DNA of 64,000 nucleotides from Enterobacter cloacae (lineage in GTDB: Bacteria; Pseudomonadota; Gammaproteobacteria; Enterobacterales; Enterobacteriaceae). Under the pieces are notes generated by a model. The model did no database searches and had not been told where the DNA came from. It was given only the letters and a program-made list of their open reading frames with translations. Below are positions 16,089 through 24,126 of the stretch, one piece after another. The number at the start of each line of letters is the position of its first letter. The first letter of the stretch is position 1. The translations under genes and the position numbers were made by a program. The stretch is from assembly GCA_014169315.1 (NCBI GenBank), contig AP022133.1, forward strand, positions 1,798,001 through 1,862,000. Reading direction: 5' to 3'.

Positions 16089-16976
16089 CTAGTAGCCGAC
16101 ATCGCGCAGCCGTGGGTCCTGAAAGACGGAAGCCACCATATCTGTAAATTTGGCGCTATCCAGATAGGCACAGTCTGTTCGGGATAAAAGCTCTATTTTG
16201 AAATCATTGAACTGGCCGGATAGCTGATGAATTTTTATCTTGCTCTTTACTTCACCACTGATCGAGCAACGCAATACGAGCGACACTCCTTTACCAGCGG
16301 CAATGCTTGAAAACAGCACAGGATAGGATCCACATTCAACCACGCGTTTTGGTGTGATATTTCCTTCATCGAAGAGCACATTGAAATTGCGCGTTGAAGT
16401 TGCACATTTTTTGCTACTAAGCAAAAAAACCTCGCCATCCAGACTGGATATATCGGTTATACGAGGATGACTTTTCTCAGTAATAATCACCAATTCACTG
16501 GAGAGTAATAGGGTTCGCGCATGTTGTGCATTGGAAAAACCGGCACCGATGATTACCGCATCGAACTCATTTTTATCGAAGGCGCTGAGTAAACTTATTG
16601 TATTTCCTATAGAAATGTCGATATTCCAGCCTAGATCCTGGCCTAAATCGATCAATGAACTAATAATATAGGGAGGTAAGCATTCAATTATCCCAACCCT
16701 AATGGTCAACTGACTGTTTTTAGAGTAGGAGATGTTGTTTTTGCAATCATCCGCGAGGTTAAGAATTTTTAGCGCATACTCATAAAGTATCTGGCCTTGC
16801 GCAGTAGGTGAGCACCCGTCTGTTCTTCTGTCTAAAAGGATGACATCAAGGTTATCCTCCAGGCTCCGTATTCGGTGGGAGATGCTGGATTGCACTCGAT
16901 TCAGGCGCTCTGCGGCTTGGGTTATATTCCCTGTCTCCACGACTGTCACGAAGGCAAGAAGTTCACTTATCTTCAT
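16089..16976 (-). CDS. LysR-family regulator (region B)
   Basis: 295 residues from the ATG at 16976, which has GAGG 6 bases upstream; the in-frame ATG at 16988 lacks a site. Residues 1-60 are the winged helix (FVTVVETGNITQAAERLNRVQSSISHRIRSLE), the rest an effector domain (LTIRVGIIECLPPYIISS). It diverges from the PrpD-like gene across a 568-base gap, the classical arrangement for a LysR regulator controlling its neighbour. Likely control of the second region B operon, possibly also the first. The inducer is unknown, presumably a pathway metabolite. Confidence 0.85.
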   Translation of the reverse strand: MKISELLAFVTVVETGNITQAAERLNRVQSSISHRIRSLEDNLDVILLDRRTDGCSPTAQGQILYEYALKILNLADDCKNNISYSKNSQLTIRVGIIECLPPYIISSLIDLGQDLGWNIDISIGNTISLLSAFDKNEFDAVIIGAGFSNAQHARTLLLSSELVIITEKSHPRITDISSLDGEVFLLSSKKCATSTRNFNVLFDEGNITPKRVVECGSYPVLFSSIAAGKGVSLVLRCSISGEVKSKIKIHQLSGQFNDFKIELLSRTDCAYLDSAKFTDMVASVFQDPRLRDVGY

Positions 16977-17544
16977 TTGAGACCTCATGCTGAAAGTTAA
17001 CTCATTGTTTCGATAATGTTTATAATTTATGGCAATGAGTTTGTCACTATGTTTCTAATCCAAAATGTTGAACGAACAAAAATTGGGAGGGGTGGTTGAA
17101 ATTTAATCACTTATTCCTGTCGTCACCCAAAAATCCAGTATAAATAATGATATGTTTATCAATTGCTTACTGATGAGATTGTGCAGAGTTCCACAGTGTC
17201 TCCCTCCTTGTTGGCTTGCAATGAATGTTGTCGGAACGTTTTTACAGAGACGGTTTGGCATTAATCCACATATTTCTTTTTAATATCCTGCGCGCTTTAA
17301 AATCCTATTGTATCGACTACTCACACCATAATACGGCGGGGTATCAATCTTTTCGATGTATACCTCGATTTTATTCGCTGGTTTTTTATTGCCATGCAAA
17401 TTACGATTTTATGTGTGAGGCCTGGATTTTTACTTTGCACTTGTAGATCAACTGGTTATCTAATTATTTATATGCAAATTTATGCCTTCCCTGGCCTTCA
17501 TTATTCGTATTAGTGAAAAATTCTTTTCGTATATGGGATAAAAT
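16977..17544. other. Long AT-rich divergent intergenic region between LysR and PrpD-like genes
   Basis: 568 bases with low GC compared with the flanking core genome. Scattered AT-rich hexamers suit sigma-70 promoters, but I could not pick a clear pair. A 73-codon open frame at 17225-17446 shows no coding character. The region is long enough for LysR binding sites and for H-NS silencing, a common fate of transferred AT-rich DNA. No small RNA or strong hairpin was seen. Confidence 0.4.
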
Positions 17545-18972
17545 ATGGCGCACGCTGAGTTTGATAAAATAATGATCGAGCTGGTTGACTATGCTTATGA
17601 GCAAGCAACCTTTGATAATGAGACGCTCCGCCTGGCGCGTTTTTGTCTGCTGGATTCGATAGGGTGTGCGATTGCTGCCTCTACTGATTCTGATTGTTCC
17701 AGGCTGATGCGCAGTGTGCAATTCAGTAAAAACAGCCAGGGTGTACCTGTAGTGGGCACCGCACTACGCCTGGGGCCGATCGAAGCGGCGTTTCAGATCG
17801 GCTCAATGATCCGCTGGCTTGAGTTTAACGATACATGGCTTGCGCAAGAATGGGGGCATCCATCCGATAACCTGGGGGCTATTCTGGCTGCTGCGGCGTG
17901 GCGTAGTCTCTCCGATAGTCATCAGTCGGCTGTCAATATGGCTGCCGTACTGAACATGATGATTCGTGCTTATGAAATTCATGGTGTACTGTGCCTGTCT
18001 AACTGTTTTAATGCGCTGGGCATTGATCACGTCGTGTTGGTCAAGGTGGCCTCTGCAATCGCTGCTGCCCAGATTCTGGGGTTATCAAAGGATCAAGCGC
18101 TCAGCGCACTGTCCAATGTGATTATCGATGGCCATTCTCTTAGAACCTATCGACATGCGCCAAATGCGGGGACACGTAAATCATGGGCTGCTGGAGATGC
18201 AACGGCACGTGGCCTGCAGTTTGCGCTGTTTGCGCAAACTGGTGAGATGGGATATCCAACGGCACTCACAGCCAGTCGCTGGGGATTTGATGATGCGGTA
18301 CTGAGAGGACAACCGTTCAATCTGACGCGTAATTTATCAGATTTTGTCATCCAGAATATCCTGTTCAAAGTTCCCAATCCTGCTGAATATCATGCCCAGA
18401 CCGCAGTTGAGGTGGCTATTTGCCTTCGTAAGCGGATAATAGATGAAGGTTATTCCCCTGAGAGTATCGAATATGTTCGTGTGGAAACCACACGTCCAGC
18501 GATTCAAATTATTGATAAATCTGGTGCACTGAATAATTCTGCCGATCGCGATCACTGTCTCCAGTACATGATTGCTGTGGGGCTTCAAACCGGAAATCTG
18601 ACCATTAAGGATTTTCATGAACCGCTTGCTTCAGATCCCCGACTGGAGGCGTTACGCCAGAAAATTACCTGCACTGAACGTCCCTCTTTTACCGAAAGCT
18701 ACTACGACCCGGAGAAACGCGCGATCCCGAATGCGCTCTATATCAAGTGTCATGGGATGGCGGAAGAAATATCGGCACTTATCGAATATCCGCTCGGTCA
18801 TGTCCGTCGTCGTGAAGAATGTTTCGACGCACTTCTGACGAAATTCCATCTAAATCTTTCTGACAGCCCGCTGCGTGATAGGGCGGATAGTCTGGCCGAG
18901 ACCCTGACGTCAGGGGCGAAGCTGGATGATATGCCCGTCATTGACTTCCTGAAAATGTTTTCATGGGATTAA
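17545..18972 (+). CDS. MmgE/PrpD-family protein, 2-methylcitrate dehydratase-like
   Basis: 475 residues, close to the 483 of E. coli PrpD. Characteristic stretches: FNDTWLAQEWGHPSDNLG (about residues 94-111), SNCFNALGIDHVVLVKVAS, AGTRKSWAAGDATARG, and PAEYHAQTAVEVA. Family enzymes dehydrate 2-methylcitrate, decarboxylate cis-aconitate or epimerise iminodisuccinate. prpB, prpC and acnD are not nearby, so the propionate pathway itself is not the context. Substrate therefore uncertain; a tricarboxylate or methylcitrate-like acid is the best guess. A 16-base gap separates it from the GAPDH-like gene, so they form an operon. Ribosome binding site weak. Confidence 0.85.
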   Translation: MAHAEFDKIMIELVDYAYEQATFDNETLRLARFCLLDSIGCAIAASTDSDCSRLMRSVQFSKNSQGVPVVGTALRLGPIEAAFQIGSMIRWLEFNDTWLAQEWGHPSDNLGAILAAAAWRSLSDSHQSAVNMAAVLNMMIRAYEIHGVLCLSNCFNALGIDHVVLVKVASAIAAAQILGLSKDQALSALSNVIIDGHSLRTYRHAPNAGTRKSWAAGDATARGLQFALFAQTGEMGYPTALTASRWGFDDAVLRGQPFNLTRNLSDFVIQNILFKVPNPAEYHAQTAVEVAICLRKRIIDEGYSPESIEYVRVETTRPAIQIIDKSGALNNSADRDHCLQYMIAVGLQTGNLTIKDFHEPLASDPRLEALRQKITCTERPSFTESYYDPEKRAIPNALYIKCHGMAEEISALIEYPLGHVRRREECFDALLTKFHLNLSDSPLRDRADSLAETLTSGAKLDDMPVIDFLKMFSWD

Positions 18973-19021
18973 GTTCTTCTCAACATATTTGCGTAAATTC
19001 ATAGGGTTAAAGGTGATTGAA

Positions 19022-20164
19022 GTGAAAAAGGCAATACTGGTTGGCTGTGGTGCTGAGATTGGTGCAAACCTGTTGATTCAGAACGATCCGCAGCAGGATG
19101 GTTTCGCGATTCAGACCGTTGTAACGAATCCACCTTCTGTCGATAAACATTATCCAGAGCTGCGTCCGATTGACGGCATTGTGGCTCGTCTGGCTATGGC
19201 ACATCCCGGTATACAATCCCGGGTCAGCATTATCAACAGTGAAACCCTGCTAGTTGACGGTCGTGAAATTCATTTCTTCTTTGGCGATTTAGCTAAAGGG
19301 GGACCGCTGGTCGAAGGGCGTTTTGATATTGGGTTTATCGCGACCAGCAAACAGGATATGGATCTGAACAGCCCTGTGGCCAGAAATATGCTGGAGCTGG
19401 CCGACGTTGTGTTGGGTGTTGCTGAGGCAGATAGCCTGCCAAGTATCTACGGTTGTCTGGGAGATCTGACCCGCGACGATATTAGCACGATACAACGCCA
19501 GGTCGTTCAATCCGGCATGTACTGTTTGGGATCCTGCCAGACCAATGGTATGCATGCTTCATTGCGTGTTGTGAGCGGCGCACTCAGCGCCATTAATTGC
19601 AACACTTCTCATATTGTGGCGGTTGAAACCGATATTGTGCATCCTGACACGCCCAATGGCGTGCTTGGTACTCGATCGTTTGAGGGACGAATGCAGGATG
19701 CGCGTGACAATCTCCGTCCTGGTTTTTCCCAAATTGCGATGAGCCAGAAAAAAGTAATGCCGTGGGCACCGCTGGTAAATACCGTATCGCTACGTGCCCC
19801 AGTTCATGCGCCAGGATATCAGATAAACCGCTTTATCGTTAAAGATAATGGCGCGTTAAGCATCAGTCTCATTGAAGAGGCTATTGAGCGTGTAAGCAAA
19901 GCGCATCCTCATATTGTCATGGGCTCCAGGACACCTCTGGGGGGACGGGCTTATGCCTATGAACGCCGGTGCTCAACAATTCTCTCTGACCCGAATCATT
20001 TGCTAATTCTCCGCCCTGCGTATCTGGCAAACCAAAATCTGAGTGAAGTCATCATCCAGTCATTTGTTAACAATACGGTCGGTTATACGGCTGTTGTTCG
20101 GGACGTAGCACGCAATATTGCGCAGGGACTACCCGTTGCCACTTTTTTGGGGATTGAGAAATGA
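19022..20164 (+). CDS. GAPDH-like dehydrogenase
   Basis: 380 residues from a GTG at 19022 preceded by AAAGG at 8 bases; a TTG at 18989 is the alternative. The N-terminus KKAILVGCGAEIGANLL is a nucleotide-binding turn. GSCQTNGMHASLRVVSGA carries the catalytic Cys172 in the SCxTN setting of glyceraldehyde-3-phosphate dehydrogenase, and the later D.R.NLRPGFSQIA and VNTVSLRAPV match its C-terminal domain. It diverges from the true glycolytic enzyme in the NAD turn and in the loop before the Cys, so the substrate is probably a different phosphorylated aldehyde or acyl phosphate. Its stop overlaps the next gene's ATG (ATGA). Confidence 0.75.
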   Translation: MKKAILVGCGAEIGANLLIQNDPQQDGFAIQTVVTNPPSVDKHYPELRPIDGIVARLAMAHPGIQSRVSIINSETLLVDGREIHFFFGDLAKGGPLVEGRFDIGFIATSKQDMDLNSPVARNMLELADVVLGVAEADSLPSIYGCLGDLTRDDISTIQRQVVQSGMYCLGSCQTNGMHASLRVVSGALSAINCNTSHIVAVETDIVHPDTPNGVLGTRSFEGRMQDARDNLRPGFSQIAMSQKKVMPWAPLVNTVSLRAPVHAPGYQINRFIVKDNGALSISLIEEAIERVSKAHPHIVMGSRTPLGGRAYAYERRCSTILSDPNHLLILRPAYLANQNLSEVIIQSFVNNTVGYTAVVRDVARNIAQGLPVATFLGIEK

Positions 20165-21141
20165 CAAGTTCACATACCGTTGATTTTTTGAGCTCTGGTT
20201 TTGTCGTGAAGACCGCGAGGTCTGAAGCTTTTAATGGAAAACTAAAAGCTGAAGTCGAGCAGATACAAGCATTATACGAAATCTATCCTGAACTTATGGT
20301 TCCGGTTTTGCACGACGGGCTGGCCGCCGGTCGGCAATTCTATGTTCTTGAAAAGAAAAACTCACTCCCGTTATCCAACATCGTGTTTGATGAGCGGCGA
20401 TCGCTGGCAGAGCGGCGGAGAATTGTTCAGTCTGCGCTGGAAAATATACAAAAGGCCATCAGCCTTGAAATCGATAGCCATTCTGCGTTGGCGAACGATA
20501 TGCCAGCCCGATTGATGGAGGAGTGGGAAGGTACGCGTTTTGCGCACGATCTCTTTAATAAATCGGTTTTGCTCAATGGCACTCGCTTCAATATCTCTGC
20601 CAGAGAGGTCTTTGAAAAATCGCTGGAAATGGCCAGGAGCGAAGCATTTCGTTCGGTTGAAAAGGCGCATTTCAACTTTCATTTTGGTAACGTGCTCTAC
20701 AACGAAGAACGTTCTCAGACCAGCTTTATTGACCCTGATTTTTCTGTCCGTGGTCTCGATCCGCTTTTCGGTTTTTCCCGGTTTGCATTTTCGTTTTGGC
20801 ATGAACTGGCAGCCGAGGTTGAAGATGCAGTCAAAATAGTACCGATGTCAGATGAACTTATGTTTGTTCTGGCGAAACAAGACTACGGCAATATTCTGAG
20901 TGAAATCCCGGAAATAGGGGGGATTTCAGGCCTGATTCCGCTGATGGGCGAGAGTATGCGTAATCGGTTTTATGTTCTCACGACCTACTGTTTCCTCAGG
21001 AGTATCCGTATAAACGGGAGTAAACAGGACTGGAAAGCACCACGTTCTCCCGTGATCGCCCGACCTGAAGAGGTACTTATGTTGGGCATGCTGGCTTACC
21101 TCGAAGGAGCTGGCGTTGAGAGCGAAAGTCTTTGCGCGTAA
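20161..21141 (+). CDS. Aminoglycoside-phosphotransferase-like protein with altered catalytic motif
   Basis: 326 residues. The pattern AHFNFHFGNVLYN, then SFIDPDFSVRGLDPLFGFSRF, corresponds to the HGDxxxxN and metal-binding IDxD motifs of the APH/choline kinase fold. The usual catalytic Asp of HGD is Asn172 and the Gly is Phe171, while the metal Asp191 is kept. It may be a kinase with altered chemistry or an inactive relative. The N-lobe has VVKTARSEAF for a possible ATP Lys. It overlaps the GAPDH-like gene by 4 bases, suggesting joint function: the kinase product would be a natural substrate for a GAPDH-like enzyme, though this is inference. Confidence 0.65.
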   Translation: MTSSHTVDFLSSGFVVKTARSEAFNGKLKAEVEQIQALYEIYPELMVPVLHDGLAAGRQFYVLEKKNSLPLSNIVFDERRSLAERRRIVQSALENIQKAISLEIDSHSALANDMPARLMEEWEGTRFAHDLFNKSVLLNGTRFNISAREVFEKSLEMARSEAFRSVEKAHFNFHFGNVLYNEERSQTSFIDPDFSVRGLDPLFGFSRFAFSFWHELAAEVEDAVKIVPMSDELMFVLAKQDYGNILSEIPEIGGISGLIPLMGESMRNRFYVLTTYCFLRSIRINGSKQDWKAPRSPVIARPEEVLMLGMLAYLEGAGVESESLCA

Positions 21142-21168
21142 TTTCATTCCAATACAGGACCTGAGGAT

Positions 21169-22554
21169 ATGTCGTTGGTAAGCGTTAGCAGTACCTTAGA
21201 ACAAGGGTTTGAGACGCCAAGGCGCTATTTGGCTGCTGCGGCTATTTTGATAGGCGTTCTGATGGCGTCGTTGGACAGTTCCATTGTCAATATTGCTTTG
21301 CCCTCTATTGCCAGTGCATTACAGGTAGATTCGGCCTCCAGTATCTGGATTACCAACGGCTATCAGGTTGCCAGCGCTGCGACGATGCTGATTTGCGCAT
21401 CGCTGGGAACAAGGATAGGGGAGCGACGTTTCTACACGGCCGGGATGGTGTTGTTCACTCTGTCTTCGCTGGGCTGTAGCCTTTCGCCGACCTTTGGCGT
21501 ACTGGTTGCCATGCGCGTACTCCAGGGGGTGAGTTATGCGGTGATGATAAGCGTTGGATTAGGTCTGTATCGGGTGATCTTTCCACCCAATGCGCTGGGA
21601 ACGATATTTGGACTGAATGCACTGGTATTCGCGGTAGGCACGGCCATTGGTCCTGCGTTGGGTGGTTTGATCATCTCTTACCTGTCCTGGCCCTGGCTGT
21701 TCTATATCAATATCCCGTTGGGAGGACTTGCTGTTGTGTTCTCGCTTATCTCCCTGGGGGAAGATACCGAAAAAGAGAAGGGCTTCGACTGGCGTGGGGC
21801 GATTAGCTCAGCGGCAGCATTAGGTTTGATGGTTATTGCTGTTGATCAAATTGGACGCTGGGAGAATAGCACGCTGATATTTTGCGCTGTTGCGTCTGTC
21901 GTGCTGTTTGCCATCTTTTTAAAAGCCCAGAGGAGTTCCAGGAACCCATTATTGCCGCTTGATATATTTCGTTCCAGGCAATACAGCTTTGCGGTGCTCT
22001 CTTCTGTTTCCATGTTTGTCGCGCAGGGGATGGCACTGGTCGGCTTACCCTTTGTGTTGCAGCATACTTATCACTACTCCGTACTGGAATCCGCATACAT
22101 CTTTACACCGTGGCCAGTTGCCGTGGCGTTCTGCGCCCCGCTTGCGGGCAGGCTATCAAACCGTTTCAATCCGACCCAGATATCCACGGTTGGTGTGATG
22201 GTCTTTTGCCTTGGCTTAGGCTCACTGGCTTTGTTGCCGGAAGCCGCGACGGTGGGGGATTTTCTGTGGCGCGTGGCGGTTTGCGGCATTGGTTATGGTT
22301 TCTTCCTTCCGCCAAACAACAAGGAAATGTTTTCAAATGTCGCGGCAAACCGAACGGTAACGGCCTCGGGAGTACTGTCAACCGCCAGAACTGCAGGGCA
22401 ATCTATTGGTGCAGCGTTGGTTGCGATGATAATTGCATTGTTGAATGGATTAACAGGGCACGCGGGCGCGCAGTTTGCCGTCTATGTGTTTGGCGTGGCC
22501 TGTGCTATATCGGCTATATCGTCTCTTGCCAGTACGTTACGTCTGCACCGGTAA
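21169..22554 (+). CDS. MFS transporter, DHA2 type (14 helices)
   Basis: 461 residues with about 14 hydrophobic segments. The N-terminal MASLDSSIVNIALPSIAS is the DHA2 motif D1 and AVGTAIGPALGGLI (motif C) is the antiporter signature GxxxGPxxGG. EmrB/QacA relatives export hydrophobic or charged compounds by proton antiport, which suggests that the operon's product leaves the cell or that the gene gives self-protection. GAGG ribosome binding site 27 bases after the kinase-like gene. It is the last gene of region B, before the tRNA-Asn gene. Confidence 0.85.
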   Translation: MSLVSVSSTLEQGFETPRRYLAAAAILIGVLMASLDSSIVNIALPSIASALQVDSASSIWITNGYQVASAATMLICASLGTRIGERRFYTAGMVLFTLSSLGCSLSPTFGVLVAMRVLQGVSYAVMISVGLGLYRVIFPPNALGTIFGLNALVFAVGTAIGPALGGLIISYLSWPWLFYINIPLGGLAVVFSLISLGEDTEKEKGFDWRGAISSAAALGLMVIAVDQIGRWENSTLIFCAVASVVLFAIFLKAQRSSRNPLLPLDIFRSRQYSFAVLSSVSMFVAQGMALVGLPFVLQHTYHYSVLESAYIFTPWPVAVAFCAPLAGRLSNRFNPTQISTVGVMVFCLGLGSLALLPEAATVGDFLWRVAVCGIGYGFFLPPNNKEMFSNVAANRTVTASGVLSTARTAGQSIGAALVAMIIALLNGLTGHAGAQFAVYVFGVACAISAISSLASTLRLHR

Positions 22555-22683
22555 GTGATTGAGGGGATCTGTGCTTTATGTCAACAGCTGGTCAATGTCG
22601 TTCGGCTGCTGACACGTTGGTCTCAATATGCGTGCGGGCAGATTGCTATGTCAGATGCGATGGAGATGAAACGCAGAAAAGCA

Positions 22684-22710
22684 AAAAGCCTGCTTTAAAA
22701 GCAGGCTTTT
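22684..22710 (-). terminator. Terminator of tRNA-Asn (first copy)
   Basis: AAAAGCCTGC (22684-22693) and GCAGGCTTTT (22701-22710) form a long perfect stem with a T-run on either strand. It lies just downstream of the minus-strand tRNA gene and may also stop transcription from the region B exporter on the plus strand. Confidence 0.75.
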
Positions 22711-22717
22711 CTAAATT

Positions 22718-22793
22718 TGGCTCCTCTGACTGGACTCGAACCAGTGACATACGGATTAACAGTCCGCCGTTCTACCGACTGAACTACAGAGGA
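22718..22793 (-). tRNA. tRNA-Asn (GUU)
   Basis: 76 bases on the minus strand with a complete cloverleaf: acceptor TCCTCTG, GTTCAGTCGGTAGA D-arm, anticodon GTT (plus-strand AAC, 22758-22760), GGTTCGAGTCC T-arm, and encoded CCA. It is identical in sequence to the second copy at 25184-25259. E. coli has four asn tRNA genes in this neighbourhood. It is a plausible site for the arrival of region B, though I saw no integrase and no repeat of the tRNA 3' end near erfK. Confidence 0.97.
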
Positions 22794-22907
22794 ATCGTGT
22801 GAACGGGGCGCATATTATCGACGTCAGCGGTGCTTGTCAAAGGGTGGATCAATGCCTTTTGATCGTTTGCTGACAAAAACAGCAAAGTGACGTTTTTGAC
22901 AACGAAA

Positions 22908-22924
22908 TGCACCGTTATGGTGCG
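22908..22924. promoter_or_regulatory. NtrC-binding site upstream of nac
   Basis: TGCACC-N5-GGTGCG matches the NtrC consensus TGCACC-N5-GGTGCA with one change at the end. It lies about 140 bases upstream of the sigma-54 element, the usual distance for an NtrC enhancer. It supports activation of nac under nitrogen limitation. Confidence 0.8.
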
Positions 22925-23040
22925 GATATACCCCTTATGGGGCAGATCATAAACTGCTGTTTCAGTAATAAAACCAACATCAATGATTAGGTTTCCTTAT
23001 TTTCAGGCGGTTAGCAACAAATCAGACCTCTTCGAAAAAC

Positions 23041-23056
23041 TGGCATTCATATTGCA
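23041..23056 (+). promoter_or_regulatory. Sigma-54 promoter of nac
   Basis: TGGCATTCATATTGCA has the -24 GG and -12 GC separated by exactly 10 bases as in sigma-54 promoters (TGGCAC-N5-TTGCW). Transcription would start near 23066, leaving a 47-base leader to the nac ATG. With the NtrC site upstream it makes nac a nitrogen-starvation gene. Confidence 0.85.
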
Positions 23057-23112
23057 AAACATGTTCAACAACGACAGCCAGTACCGGCACAGCATTTCGA
23101 ACAGGGGGCAAA

Positions 23113-24030
23113 ATGAACTTAAGACGACTGAAATACTTCGTAAAAATCGTCGATATTGGCAGCCTGACGCAAGCGGCGGAAGTGCTGCATATCGCGCAGC
23201 CTGCGCTAAGCCAGCAAGTGGCGACTCTGGAAGGTGAGATGGATCAGCAATTGCTTATCCGCACAAAACGCGGCGTGACCCCAACAGAAGCAGGCAAAAT
23301 TCTCTATACCCATGCTCGTACCATTCTGCGCCAGTGCGAACAGGCTCAGCTGGCGGTGAACAGTGTGGGTCATACGCTGAGCGGACATGTTTCCATCGGG
23401 CTGGCTCCGGGAACGGCGGCCTCCTCTATTACCATGCCGTTGTTGCAGGCCGTGCGTGCCGAACTGCCGGATGTGCTGGTTTATCTGCACGAGAACAGCG
23501 GGTCTGTACTGAATGACAAGCTGCTTAATGGTCAGCTGGATATGGCCGTGCTTTACGACCGTTCTCCGGTTGCCGGGATCACCAGCCAGCCGCTGCTGAA
23601 AGAAGATCTTTACCTGGTAGGGACGCGTGACTGCCCGGGGCAGAGCGTTGATTTAACTGCCGTTGCAGAGATGAATCTCTTCCTGCCGCGTGATTACAGC
23701 GCCGTGCGTGTGCGCGTGGATGAAGCGTTCTCGCTGCGACGTCTGACGGCAAAAATCATTGGCGAAATTGACTCTATCTCAACGCTGACCGCGGCTATTG
23801 CCAGCGGGATGGGCGTCACGGTTCTGCCGGAATCTGCCGCGCGTGCACTGTGCAGTGCGGCAAATGGCTGGATGGCGCGGATCACGACACCATCCATGAG
23901 CTTACCGCTGTCGCTGAACATGTCAGCCCGCGGTTCGTTGTCACCGCAGGCGCAGGCGGTAAAAGAAATTTTGATGTCTCTGGTGAGCAAGCCATCGCTG
24001 GAAAATCGTGAACTGCAGCTCGTGAGCTGA
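23113..24030 (+). CDS. nac: Nitrogen assimilation control protein Nac
   Basis: 305-residue LysR protein closely matching Nac of enteric bacteria: MNLRRLKYFVKIVDIGSL, AEVLHIAQPALSQQVATLEGE in the helix-turn-helix, and a C-terminus ending LQLVS. Nac links the sigma-54/NtrC system to sigma-70 operons, activating hut, put and ure genes and repressing gdhA under nitrogen limitation. It needs no co-inducer. The gene has its own sigma-54 promoter (23041) and precedes cbl on the same strand, as in E. coli. Confidence 0.95.
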   Translation: MNLRRLKYFVKIVDIGSLTQAAEVLHIAQPALSQQVATLEGEMDQQLLIRTKRGVTPTEAGKILYTHARTILRQCEQAQLAVNSVGHTLSGHVSIGLAPGTAASSITMPLLQAVRAELPDVLVYLHENSGSVLNDKLLNGQLDMAVLYDRSPVAGITSQPLLKEDLYLVGTRDCPGQSVDLTAVAEMNLFLPRDYSAVRVRVDEAFSLRRLTAKIIGEIDSISTLTAAIASGMGVTVLPESAARALCSAANGWMARITTPSMSLPLSLNMSARGSLSPQAQAVKEILMSLVSKPSLENRELQLVS

Positions 24031-24126
24031 TATTCCATAAAAGCATAAGATGCTGGTTTTTATTATTTGTTCTGCAGCTCAACTGACTTTAACAATAGTG
24101 TTATGTCAGATGTGCCGGAGTGAATC

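Noticed and set aside
17225-17446. 73-codon plus-strand open frame in the LysR/PrpD divergent gap
   Set aside because: No ribosome binding site, no recognisable family, and composition like the surrounding AT-rich intergenic DNA.
11482-22554. Region B as an integrative element with att sites
   Set aside because: No integrase, and no copy of the tRNA-Asn 3' end was found near erfK, so the ends of a mobile element cannot be shown. Horizontal origin is inferred only from composition and gene content.
22578-22802. 74-codon plus-strand open frame over the first tRNA-Asn gene
   Set aside because: It reads through the tRNA and its terminator on the opposite strand.
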